A stretch of DNA of 26,786 nt, from contig JAHBMJ010003878.1 of the NCBI GenBank assembly GCA_018398765.1, positions 59,649-86,434 of the forward strand. The letters run 5' to 3'. Source of the stretch: Chromera velia (lineage: Eukaryota > Sar > Chromeraceae). Below the pieces are notes generated by a model. It was not told the DNA's origin, made no database searches, and saw only the letters and a program-made list of their open reading frames with translations. This document shows, piece by piece, positions 11,478-21,990 of the stretch (position 1 is the first letter of the stretch; each line of letters begins with the position of its first letter). Made by a program: the position numbers and the translations under genes.

Positions 11478-11594
11478 GCAGCACGTAGGGTGCTGTTGAC
11501 GCAGGCTGGGACATGTGGTGCATCCGTTAGTACATAGACAGGGGTTCTGTTTAGTGCCTCTGCAGCCATATTTGCCTTTAGTGCACATGCAGCA
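11478..11594 (-). other. Cys-rich, probably zinc-binding cluster in the giant ORF
   Basis: In the open stretch 11394-11630, ten cysteines fall within 39 residues, including CC, CxC, CLC, CxxxC, CxxC and a final CC. The spacing recalls tesmin/CXC-type or other transposon zinc clusters but does not match a classic CCHC gag knuckle. By analogy such clusters bind nucleic acid through zinc. It lies about 75 residues upstream of an AT-hook, suggesting a DNA- or RNA-binding module ahead of RNase H and reverse transcriptase. A TAA lies 18-20 nt before the ATG-like codon of this stretch and a TAG ends it at 11394; both fit former Gln codons. Confidence 0.5.
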
Positions 11595-11650
11595 ACGGGG
11601 TGCCTCGCGCTGTCTATTCCAGGCATCCATTCGCTGCTCGTGTTACTCTT

Positions 11651-14600
11651 GGGTGACGACTATATGCGGAAGGGTCCTCTGGTGGAATTGATGGGTAGGG
11701 GGTGGATGAGGGATTCTGGTGGATGTGTGGGGGTCAGTGTGGGGGTGGGGGTAGATATCAGGAAAGGGTAGGTCGGAGGGGTGCGTGGGCTTCTGGAGAT
11801 TTTGTTGGGTGGTAGGCTCTTGTGGGATCGCCGAAGGGGGATCAGGAGGGCTTTGGGGGGGAGGTTGCTGTTGTGCGTAGGTAGGGGAGGCAGGGAATGC
11901 TGTGGGTGAGTCTGGTTGAGGGGAGCTGTGGGGTGGTGGTGGGTGATGGGCCTTTTGTAGACGGGAATGAATGATATGTTGTATTCCAAGGGGGCCAATG
12001 GCATCTACAGGTAGGATTTCTTCCTCAAAGGCTGTGTTTACAGTGGGCGGTGGTTAAGGGTATGTGGGAGGGGTGAGTTGCGGTGCATGGTCGGTGGGGG
12101 GGGGAGCCCTGGGTCTCGGAGTGTCGGGCGTGGAGGCCCAGGGGATGAGGTCTAAACTTTCGTCTTGAAGGTGTAGAATATGTGTAGGGAGGGGTTTGCA
12201 TGTTGGAGCAGCGGGGGAGAGCCACGGCTGGGGGAGGGGGGGGGTGGATGGGAGGGTCAGTTGGGGGGCTTCTGGCGGACCGGGTAGGAGCCATCGTGCT
12301 GTTGGTGGGGGAGTGGGAGTCCAGATGATGGATTGCCATTCCATCGGTCTGGGGGGCTGGAGGGGCCGGAGCGGTTGATGAAGAAGCGCTGTGTTAAGTC
12401 TGTGGTGTAGGTGTTCAGGGATGTCTAGAGGTAAGTAGAAAGGGTTCTCTTTGGGGGATGGGGTTAACTTTGTGAGTTTGCGCCCTATGCTGCGGATGAA
12501 GTTGCGGGTCTGGAGGGGGGTAGCCGGGTGAGATACAGAGTGGAGGGGGCCGGTTTGTACGTCTAGGTCGTGTGCAAGTTGGTTCATGGTCTGGCAGAAC
12601 CGGCCGGCCATAAAGGCAACCTGTTCGCCAGAGATGAGATGGTTAGAGGCCCGTTTGGTGGTGAGGAAGAAGGGGGATGTGGTGGTGGCACTTGTATGCG
12701 TGTGTGGATATCGAAGCCTGGGATCAGGAGTGCTATCTGGGGAGACCTGTGTGTCGGGATGGGGTAGGAAGGAGGTGGGGTGGGCATAGTAGTCGCTGGC
12801 TCCTGACTGTATGGCATGGTGTGCACGTAGCCAGTGGAGGAATGGAAAGACTATGTGGTTCCAGATGTGTTATCCAAGTTATCTCTGCAGGTCCTTTGTT
12901 GGGGGAAGAAAGGGGAAAGCCGCAAAAGCCTGCCAAGGGGAGGGAGGGTTGAGGGGTGGGCGGTAGAGGATGACGAGGACAAAAGCATCCAGTAGGGGGA
13001 GGAGGGCCGGAATAAGGAATAAGTGGATGTCAGGGGACATGGGTTCCCTTCCAGTTTGTTCGGGTCCAGGAAGGTTCCTTTCCGGGGGGGTGGGAAAGGG
13101 GTGGTTGCCATCCTGTTCTCGGTGGTAGCGGGTCGCTTGATGCCACTTTCATATGAGTTGGGTGATGGGGGGATCAATGATAAGGAGAGAGGTCAGGCAT
13201 GGGTGCCAGGTGCGTGGCTGGAGGGGGAGGCGCAGGGAGGTGGGCTGTGGTGGTGTGGAGGAGTGAACGTGTTTGTCTGTGAGTGCGGGTATCGGTGTAA
13301 GGCTGAGAAGAGTGGTGAGGGCCAGGAGGAAGGTGAATTCACTAAGAGAGATGCGTTGGTGGGTCCCTAGTTCCATCCATCCGTACAGAGGGGCCGGTGT
13401 GCTCAGGGGTTGGTCGAAGAAGGTCTGCCAGCGGTGATCATCAAATTTTTTTGGGGTGCTGTGATTTGTGTCTGCGGTGTCGTTTTGTGGGCCAATGTGG
13501 GGTGTATGCGGGGGGTCGAAAGTGGGTTAAAGGAGGGCCATGGGGGTCTGTGTAGGGAAGTTTAGAGGGTGTATACTAGGAGCGATAATGATGTCGGTGT
13601 GAGTTCTGGTAGATGCTACAGTTCTTTGGGTTTCGGAAGAGTTGGCGGCCGCAGAGATTAGAAACTGGAGGTGGTGCATGCGAAGGGGATCCGTTGGTGG
13701 GTGTGCGTTGATGAGGGTGATGATGGGGGTACCGTATGGCCGAGGGTGGGGGATAAGTAGGTTGACTTGGTTATTAATGGATTAGATGAGTTTGGAGGGG
13801 CCAGGACCTCTTAATCCATCCTGGAAGGCATTCCTCTTACAGATTTCTTCGAATTCCTCTGTGAGGGCAGGGAGGGTGGTGGGGCCAATTTCGAGAAGAG
13901 AAAACTGGGAGGGGGAGCTAGAGAGGGTACGCCGATCCGATTCATCGGCTAGGAGCATTGTGGGTGGGGAGGGGGTGGACGGGGGCTCGGAGCTGTTTCG
14001 GGGGTGTTTGGCCTGCTCGGCGATGGGGATCTTAGTGACTACCGGTGGCCAGTAAAGTCCATGCTGGGGAGGGGGGATTGCGGGGGGATGGTTGGATGAA
14101 TGGGTGTGGAAGAGGAGGCGTTGGATGGCTTCTCCTTGTATATGTGGGTAAGGGTTCGCCGGTGGCGTGTAAGGGTCTGGGAGGATGGTTGGGGTCGGTT
14201 CCGCGGAGGGATAAAGCAGTTGGGGAGGGAGAAGGAGGCATGTAGGGATGGGCGGATAGATCATGTGAGGTGGGTGTTGGGCGGTGGTGGCATGGATGTA
14301 AGTGAGTAGTTGGTTGCGAGCTAAGAAGGCAGGTATGTGTGGTTGAAGGGTGTTGAGGAGATGGAGCACTTTGGGGTGACACAGGAGTGACTGATCTGGG
14401 CGTTGAAGAGTGGTGGTGACTCCTTTGATGGTCAGTCGGCAGGTGGTCCGCTCGTACTGCACAACGATAGCCAGGAGGATCCGGAGAGCTACATCCAGAG
14501 GTGCAGGGTTGCTCTCCGGTTCCATGTCTGTTTGCCGGTCCGTGAGGAGACGGGTCATTTGTAGGAGGCGGTGGGCAGTGAGGATTGAGGGAAGTCCGGT

Positions 14601-16379
14601 GGAGGTGAGGATTGCCTCTGCTACCGTGTGTGGCTGTCGCTAGAGGTAGTCAAGACCGATGGAGGGGCTCCATAGGAGTCTCTGGGCGATGTGGGGCTAC
14701 CACTGCCACAGTTGGTGGAGAGGTAGGTCGAGGAAGGGGGGTGGAGGTACGTACTGAGGAAGGGGAGTAAGGATGCTGGCTGAATTTCCATGAATGGGAA
14801 TCGGTGGAAGTTCGTTCTTGTCTCCTTCCGCAGTGACCAGCGTCTTGTTTCCTGACAGGAAGGGGGGTGAAGGATGGTTTTGGTGTGCTGTGAGGCGAAG
14901 GCTAAGGTGTATACCCGTCCGTCCATCTGGTAGGGTGTAGGCCTGAGGCTCCAGGAGCAGGGCCGCTAGGGCCGGGGTGGGTGTTGGGAGGGCCCTGGTG
15001 CTCTGTCTGGCCTCTGGGAGCAGGCGTGGATTAGTGAGGAGATCCGAAGTTTGGAGTAAAGGGGTCTCCAGTGGGACTTCTTGGGGTTCCGGGGGCTCCA
15101 AGGGGTCCCCCATCACTGTGTCTCCCTGCTCGTCCTATGCCAGAGCATGTGAGCCTTCTCTCTGCCCCAAGTGTGTGGAGAAGGCCGCCGCTGCTCCTGT
15201 ATGAGCGTGGGAGCGCTGCTGTGATGGTGTGCCGGGTCCCCCTTGGGCATCGTCCCCTTCGTCATCGTCGTGTTCATCTTTCCGGTGTGGGGGTAGATGG
15301 TGTGGGTGTTCATCGTATGGCTGTGCACGGGGCCTTTTCGGCTTGTCCCCAGTGTCTTTTCGTTTGAGTAGAAGGAGAATAGCCTCACCGAGGCTGTCTA
15401 TGGCGGGTAGGTGGGGGAGGTAAGTCCATTCTCCTGCCTTCGGGTGATTGATCAGAATGCCCCATTTCTGATCGGTGTCCTGCTGCTCATGTGGTTGTGC
15501 TCTGGCATTTAGACTGTCTTATGAAGAATCCACTGGGGGTTGCCACCACCCATCACGGTGATCCGCCACCTATTGGAGGGTGGGTATGAGTTTGGGAAAG
15601 TTAGGACGGTGTCCCCTTTCCCTTTCTCGGAGTCCCGGATTGCTGTTCCACATGCGTTTTTCGATTGCGGTTATGGGTTTTGAAATTTTTACCCTTATGT
15701 TGTTGGGTGCATACGTGGTGAAGCGGGCCTTCCTCTGGGTGCGGTTACTGTTTGGGATTAGGAAATTCCCCATGGTGGCGTCGGCTTCCTTTCTCCATCT
15801 GAAACGGCCGTCTTCATACAGCTCGACGCAGTCATGGATTTCCCTGACGTTCACATTCTGTGGCCCGTAGTCGTAATCCTTTCGGTCTCCGGGTTGGGGT
15901 GGAAGGGCAGGTGGGGTTCTGAGCACTTTGAGGAGTCGGGGGGGGGTGAGGTTGTATTTCCTTTCTGGGAGGTCAAGTGTCTGCCCCCATGCCCATTCAA
16001 CTGTGCTGGGGCTGACTCTTTGAAGGGCGATCGGTTCTGGGAAGGCCCAGTCGGTACTGGAGGGGAACTGTACAGGGTTATTGGGGCCCATGAGAGGCCA
16101 TGACTTGTCGTTGAGGTGACCATGCCATTTGACATAAAGAAGTCCTGATGCTCTTCCTACCGGCTGGTACACTTCTGCTGATGTGGATGAGATGGGGGGT
16201 TGTGCAATAGCGGGTTGTCCGGCCACCAAAGAGGTGTGGTGGCAGAGGTTGTGCCACCACCCTGTTTTCTCATCCCATCGGGGGAGCCATTTTTCGATGC
16301 CGTCAACCTCGTCTCGGACGAGTGTCATCTGTCCTATGCGGATGGGGGTGAAGAGCAGGCTGCGGAGGGGCCAAGGGGG
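11651..16379 (-). pseudogene. Central region of the giant ORF, unrecognised
   Basis: Continues the polyprotein after the one-base frame change at the G8 run. The 334-residue open stretch 15570-16574 is Trp/Arg-rich and looks globular. It is followed by an acidic Asp/Glu/His tract (about 15230-15310) and long Pro/Leu/Thr-rich segments (11660-15120). Hydrophobic stretches lie at about 13299-13340 and 12961-13040. Stops ending at 15570, 14697, 13782, 13149 and 12054, plus others between them, are all CAG/CAA/CGA-type. Overlapping open frames on this strand are mostly products of low-complexity C-rich sequence; the frame given is the one that links to the catalytic domains without indels. I recognise no family. 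Confidence 0.5.
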
Positions 16380-16382
16380 GGG
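16375..16382 (-). other. Single frame change at a G8 (coding C8) run
   Basis: Upstream coding (to about 16383) uses one frame and downstream coding (from about 16379) the next. Removing one C restores continuity. Total ORF length without the nested element is one base over a multiple of three, which agrees. It is either a sequencing or assembly slip, a replication slip, or a programmed shift; a slip is simplest. Confidence 0.6.
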
Positions 16383-19300
16383 CGGGGCAAGAAAGCCGGT
16401 TTCTTCCTGCGAGTTGGAGGATATCGTATAGGTACTCGCTCGCATACTCTTTCTTGTAAAGCGAGCGGTACTTTCCCTCCTTATCCTTGAAGGTGGGTTG
16501 CTGTAGATGGGTGGTAACATCGTCAAACCCGCACAGGTATGCAAACAGCACGCACTAGTTAGTGAGCTTAACATAGCTTGCGAGGTTATGCTGTCTGACA
16601 GAGCGGTTTGTGAGCATCAGATTGAGGATTGCGGTTAAGGTAGAGTTGCCAGCCATGTACCGACCGTCTTCCCCTATCTTGTCGATGAAATCTGCATAGA
16701 GCCCGGCATAAGCGCCAGGCTCATACAGAGGGGCAGGGTCTCTGGTCTCCCAGTCTGAGGCATCGCGGTGAACGGGGTAGCCGTCGTCGGTCTCTTCTCG
16801 ATGGGGGCGCCCGTCATGGTGACCGTTATGTCTGTGGTCCTCGTCCTACGCTCCCGATGTAAGAAAGTGAGTACGAGGCCTATACATGACCTCCCCTCCT
16901 TCCTGGCAGGCTTTGTAGAAGGGGTTGCAGTATTCTGTTTCCTTGGCTGGGGATGAGGGGTCGTGCAGGACAAGGGTAGCTGCAGCATATAGTGGGCCTC
17001 TTGTGTTCCTCTCAGGACCGATTTGATGTCCGAAATTTGCCATTTTGAAAAGGGCAAAGAGACTGAAGAAAGTGGTGGTGAACTCATAGCACTGTGTGAG
17101 AGTGCATTGAGTGAAGTCAAAGTGGTCCCTTGGGTTTGTGGTTGGCGGGGCTTTCGGGGCTGGGATGGGGGCAGGTCGGGGCATTTGCTCTCTCTCGATG
17201 TAGTCTGGCCCCTCCCCGTCATACCACGGAGGCTGGTTTTGGGCTTCGAAGCTGGGGAGCCAGTGCTCACGTCCGGTGCTGCCTTCGTCTTTATTGGGGT
17301 GGGGGCCGTGGGAATCCAGGCCTATTAACGCCCACCGGAAGAAACGCTGGAGGGTGGCCTCCACATTGATGGGAAAGAGGTAGGGGTGATGGCTACCAGC
17401 TCTATAGTACATGGGGGGGTCGTCTTTGAGGTGACTGAAGGAGTGGATGGGGTCCCATTCGGGGCACTTCTCTGCGCGAAAATCATCCAAGATATTGCGG
17501 TTTGCGATGTGGTCGAACATTTCTGCGAATTCCCCCATAGCCCAGCTCTTCCAGCGAGTCAGGTAAGCCTCAGTCTGGTCTTCTTTCATCTTCCACTCAA
17601 TGCATTTCCCACGGAGGAACAGTTTGAAGTCATTGATCGTGGTTTTCTGGATGCGGGGGAAGCGACGTCTCTGGTCCTGTGTCTGACATTCTATGACAAT
17701 GAGGGATTCGGGAAGGATGAAGGGGTGGGTGAGGCGTTGTGTGTGGAGCGGGTGGTGCTGTTTACCCTTGTCAAAAATGCCCCAGACCGACATTGTGGAG
17801 AGGTAGGGAGGCGGTTGGGCGGCGGTCGTTTGTGGACCTTCTCGGGGGTCACGAAACCAGTGGTAGGCTTCCTCCATATACAGTTGGGAGGAGTAGGTTT
17901 GAGGATGCCGGAAGCCATATTGGTTAGTGGGGAGACGGAACTCCGCGTGGGGGTTGTCGATGTTAGGGGTTTGAGAGGGGGCATCAGCAAAACGGGGTGA
18001 GTTAGGGAGCTTCGGATTTTGTCGCCATTCTTCATACCAGGGACTCTATGTATTCATCTCATAAACCAGGCTGTGGGTGCCACCCGCTGCCGTATGCCCC
18101 CCTCTACGGCTGCCTGGGTTTTGCCTTCTGAGGGGTCGGATGCCTGCGAGCTCTGCCATTTTATCAAAAATTCTCTTGAGGTAGGTGACCAGCCCCCTTT
18201 CCCTCCTGTCATTGGAGGGTTCCCCCAGAGGGACGCAGCATGTGTTGGTTCCGGTCCAGCTTCGCTGTGGGACCTTTGGGTAGTCTTGGGGGTCTAGATT
18301 GGTAAAGCCCCTGGCAGGTCCTGAGGGATCCTCTGGAGGGTCGGGGGGGTTGTGGTGCTGTCGGGGAGGACGGGGACCAGTTGGGGGCTCCATGCTGGAT
18401 GAGGGAGGGGCTTGTGGACTGCCCTATGTACCCGCTTGTAGATCAATGGGGGGTTCTTCGGCCAGTGCCGATCTTTGACGTTTCTCTGCTCTCGCCTCTG
18501 TTGCTTTTTGTTGAGTGATTGCAGTGACAGTGCGGGCGTCCATAAGGGAGGGTCCGGCACTAGGCCTACGGGAGAGTTGGACATCAGGGTTCTGGGTTTG
18601 CGTTCCCCTAGGTTGGAGGTGGACTGTGGTTCATTGGCCCAGCGTGGCGGCATTTGGGGTGAGGACAGCGGCTGGTTGGTCTCCTGACTGGAGTCTACCA
18701 ATGGGTTGGGGAGGGCCGTAGCCCTCATCCTGTCGCCGGGTCCATTGGATGCTTTCGGAGCGGTTGGAGTTGAAACCCATGCTTGTGATCGCACTTGTCC
18801 CTTACATCTGGGAACTGCCTCCCGTAAGGGGGAGGGGGAGAGGGGGGACCTGTTGTTCTGATCGGTTGGAGTGGCGATCACGTTCTCTTTCCTCCCGTCG
18901 TTCCTGCCTCTTGGAGTTGTCTGCTGGACCCCTTCTGTGTTCCTGTTGGGGGGGGGGAGTGAAGGGAGAGGTGTCGTTGCCCGGTTTCTGACTCTGTGGT
19001 CGACTGAGATCCTTTAGGGACTCGTCTATCTCAATGGGCTGTCCTGGTTGTCCATGGGCCCCTCCACCGGCCCCTAGGGGTCGGGGTTGGGGTGGGGGAG
19101 CGGGCTCATATGCTTGGCCGGTCCCCATTGTAGCATAGGTGCTGTTTTGCTGTCCATCCTGCCTTGACGGGCCTGTTGTGGTGGTCCTAATGGGCTGAGC
19201 GGGTTGCCTGTCCTGGAAAGAGGGGTGTGTGTGTGGGTGGGCTGATTGCTGGCCCCCCTAGAGGGCCGTAAGGTTGTCCTTAGGGATCTGGCCTAACGCG

Positions 19301-20280
19301 GCGATGAGCTTGTCAGTTATTTTACCAGCAAGGTTTGCTAGCCTCTCGTCTTCCGACTGCACTTGTTGGGGTGGTTGTGGCGGTGGTGGGGGTTGTGACG
19401 GTTATGTGATATTTGCCTGGGGGGCAAAATATGGAGGCATTGCTACCATGTAGGGATTTCCCCCCCAATAGGCCAATCGTGGATCGAAGAAGGGTATTCG
19501 AGGGTTCTGTGCGAAAGGGGGCATATAGGGTGGAAAAACTCTAAACGGGGGTTGGTTGAAGGGGGCGTTTGGAGCGAATGGGAAGGGCATTTGTTGGAGG
19601 TGCCCCTGCATTTAGGAGGGGGCACTTGGTGGCCCTGTAGGGTGATGGTGGGGCAGTTCTGCAAGTGCCGGGGATGCCTGTGAGGGCATAGTCGCGGAGA
19701 GGCCAGCTGTAGCGCTTCGTACAGCATTCAGGTCGCATGCTGCGTCCACGTTCACCGGCGTAGCCCATTGGGAGCTATTTTGTAGGGGCTCCTGTTGTTG
19801 GTGACTGGCCTCCTCTACGTGCGGCCATGCCTGCCGGGGGTGCTGTGGTTGACCCTGTCAGTCTTGCCACGCAACGACATTTAGGATCTGCGCTAGTTGC
19901 GGTGTGTCCTCCATTGCATCGGCAGGGGGGGGTCTAAGGTAAGGCGGGTTTAGGTCTCTCCTATTGTAGGCTGCCCTCAGTGCTTCCCCTCTGGAGCCTA
20001 TGTATGCTTCGTGACCTTCTAACTTCCTCAGCCACCTTCTAGCTAGCTCAAAGGGTACTGTCCAGTTGTGGACTTGGTCTGCAGTCCCTTGTATCCGAAT
20101 CATTCCATGCTCCGCGTAGATCTGACTCAGCCAGGATTCTATATCCTGGTGCAGTTCTGCTGGGAGCTATCCAAAATTGGGGGCTGGCTGGCCTTTCTCC
20201 GGTTGCGTGAGTAGGGCCATCAGTGCTTGCTAGGTGGGGGTTAATTGTGCCAGTGGGGTAGGTAGTGCTGGTAGGTGCAT
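16375..20280 (-). pseudogene. N-terminal region of the giant ORF, unrecognised
   Basis: First quarter of the polyprotein, read in the frame whose codons start at coordinates divisible by 3. The first 140 residues look like a folded, helical domain (for example the stretch around 19950-20180 with many Leu, Glu and Trp). A Gln/Pro/Ala-rich segment follows (19140-19860), then Arg/Glu-rich charged runs (18480-18990), then a 340-residue better-ordered block (16846-17877) rich in Trp, Phe, His and Tyr that looks globular. I do not recognise any known domain. Stops include those ending at 19858, 19402, 18802, 18046 and 16846. It would occupy the position of ORF1 or gag-like material in other retroelements, but that is inference from position only. 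Confidence 0.55.
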
Positions 20281-20339
20281 TCTGCTGCTGCTCTTGGCTA
20301 CTGGATAGAGAGCTGTTGCTGCTGTGGGGCTGCTTCTTC

Positions 20340-21440
20340 GGCAGATGGTCGGTTTTTTTTGGGTGGAGGTGATTTATTACAGCTATATTATATTGGTATG
20401 CAATGCACGTGATAAAATCAGCGAAATAGAAGTGGACAACGAGTTGGAAAAGCCAAATAAAAGGAGAAACTGATGCAAAAAGAGAGAGAAACGCACGATG
20501 TAAGTTGTGGTGATCTTCGGCAAGACTCCAGCACAACTTCCGAGGTGGGTCTCCTGCTTCTCCTTGCAACGACTCCCGCAACAACCGCCACTCTACGTCT
20601 CCGTCTCTCCCTCTCGAAAAATTGAGAATCCCTCCTGGTTCGAGTCCCGAGGAGAGGTGTCTGAGGTGAAGTGAGGTAAAACGAGGGACGCCAGCTGTCC
20701 TGTGGTTGAGTCTATTGTTTTCTTTCAAATTTGTTTGTTCCCTCTGCAGCGGTCAGGTGTGAGTGCCTGCAAGTAGGTGGGAAGTGCTTGTGGAGTGAGG
20801 CGTTTTCTCGCCCGGGAGTACAAAAGCAGGGTGGTCAGGGCAGAGTCTCCTCTCTCAGTCGCGTTGATTAGATACTGAGAGTCTTTGGATTTATGTGAGG
20901 TGGGGAGAAGAGAGTCTACAATATGAAAGCCCCACTTGCGCTTGCTGGTGAAAGAAGTTCGAGGTGCAAAAAATGATACAGCTGTCGCACGATTGGCGAG
21001 CATGCACTGCTGCGTATCGATTTCCTCCGTATATTCACTTATTCGGACAGAGAGTGATGCAGGAGGATGGGTGCTAAAGGACTGGAGATGGTGGGAGGAT
21101 GAGCCATGTTCGGCTAGAAGGGTCGGTGGTGCAGGTCAGATTTTGAAATTTTATCCGCGGTCGGCCCGGGGGGTTCAAGCAGCGGGGGGGGAGCTGTGTG
21201 AGGGTGAGAGGGCGCGTGCGCGAAGTCGCCATGTGGGAGTATGTATGAAAAAGGGGTGCTGGCGGTTCGTTAAGGAGTGATAGAGAGTTGTCAAGGTGTG
21301 GAGGCAGGCGTTATAGCTTAAGGTCCAGGGGTTCTGTATCCCTGCGCTGTGATGGGATCACTTGAGAGCCCTCCTATCCTTCCAGGGCTTCCGTTTGTTC
21401 TTGGAGGTTTCCGATGCCCGACAGTGTGGAAAGAATTTGT
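20340..21440 (-). repeat. Direct repeat, upstream 5'-truncated copy
   Basis: Begins abruptly at about 21440 within the pol C-terminus and carries the last about 40 codons and the non-coding region, ending at about 20340 where the full unit starts. Compared with the other copy it has a 15-nt insertion that keeps the frame, a TGG to TAG change, and TAA rather than TGA at the terminal stop. It looks like the 5'-truncated upstream member of a tandem array. Confidence 0.85.
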
Positions 21441-21480
21441 TCCGATTCCGGGTCAATAAAAATAAAAAAGTAATTGCCTA

Positions 21481-21622
21481 AAATTGATTTTTGATTTTCT
21501 TTTTTTCTTTTTTTTTTGTTGTAAACAACACAGTGACTTGTGCATTGTACAACACCCATGTAACACCCCAAACAACAGTTGTTCAGGTGTAACAATTGTT
21601 CTAGAAAATCAAAAATAAATTT
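21481..21622. mobile_element. Short palindromic MITE-like segment
   Basis: The 20-bp ends 21481-21500 and 21603-21622 are inverted repeats with one mismatch. The centre (21559-21594) is another imperfect palindrome, so the whole about 140-bp piece can fold on itself. It is AT-rich with a T-tract and lies immediately beyond the truncated retrotransposon copy. I found no convincing target duplication, so the type is uncertain. Confidence 0.45.
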
Positions 21623-21654
21623 GATGCAAATCGTCTCCAACATGCAAATGAAAT

Positions 21655-21990
21655 TTGATGAAATTTGATGCACTGCATGAATATTATGAAAAATGGGGGC
21701 TGAGAGTTAACTTAAGAAAGACGAAAATCCTTCAGCTTTCAGAAGAATCAGAGCTTTATGAGGGGAGGGTTCTATATAGGGGGAAGGAAGTTGATAGGAT
21801 GAAGGAATATAAATATTTGGGATATTTTGGGGTGCATATTTCATGAGGTGGGAGACTTAGTTCAGTCAATTGAATCGCGATTGCATAGTGCAGGAAAGTT
21901 TTTAGGGGTAGTGATCGGCCTCGTATCGAGTATGCCAAGATATGTCAGGGTTGTCTCTGGAGGCGAAGGTGTAACTTCTAAAAGCGTGCT
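21655..21990 (+). pseudogene. Reverse transcriptase remnant of a second LINE
   Basis: The 64-codon stretch 21655-21846 reads YYEKWGLRVNLRKTKILQL and later MKEYKYLG, the conserved segment just after the catalytic box in LINE/RTE reverse transcriptases (WGL-VN--KTK ... YLG). After a frameshift near 21845 another frame continues as GDLVQSIESRLHSAGKFLG up to about 21990. Upstream palm motifs, including the Asp pair, are missing. It is therefore a 5'-truncated, frameshifted fragment on the plus strand, unrelated in orientation to the giant element. Confidence 0.7.

Noticed and set aside
18294..18881. 195-codon minus-strand ORF
   Set aside because: Overlaps the polyprotein frame in another phase; the frame linking upstream and downstream segments without indels is the other one.
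20048..20728. 226-codon minus-strand ORF
   Set aside because: It spans the junction between two array units and overlaps the giant ORF start in a different frame; the continuous polyprotein frame is better supported.
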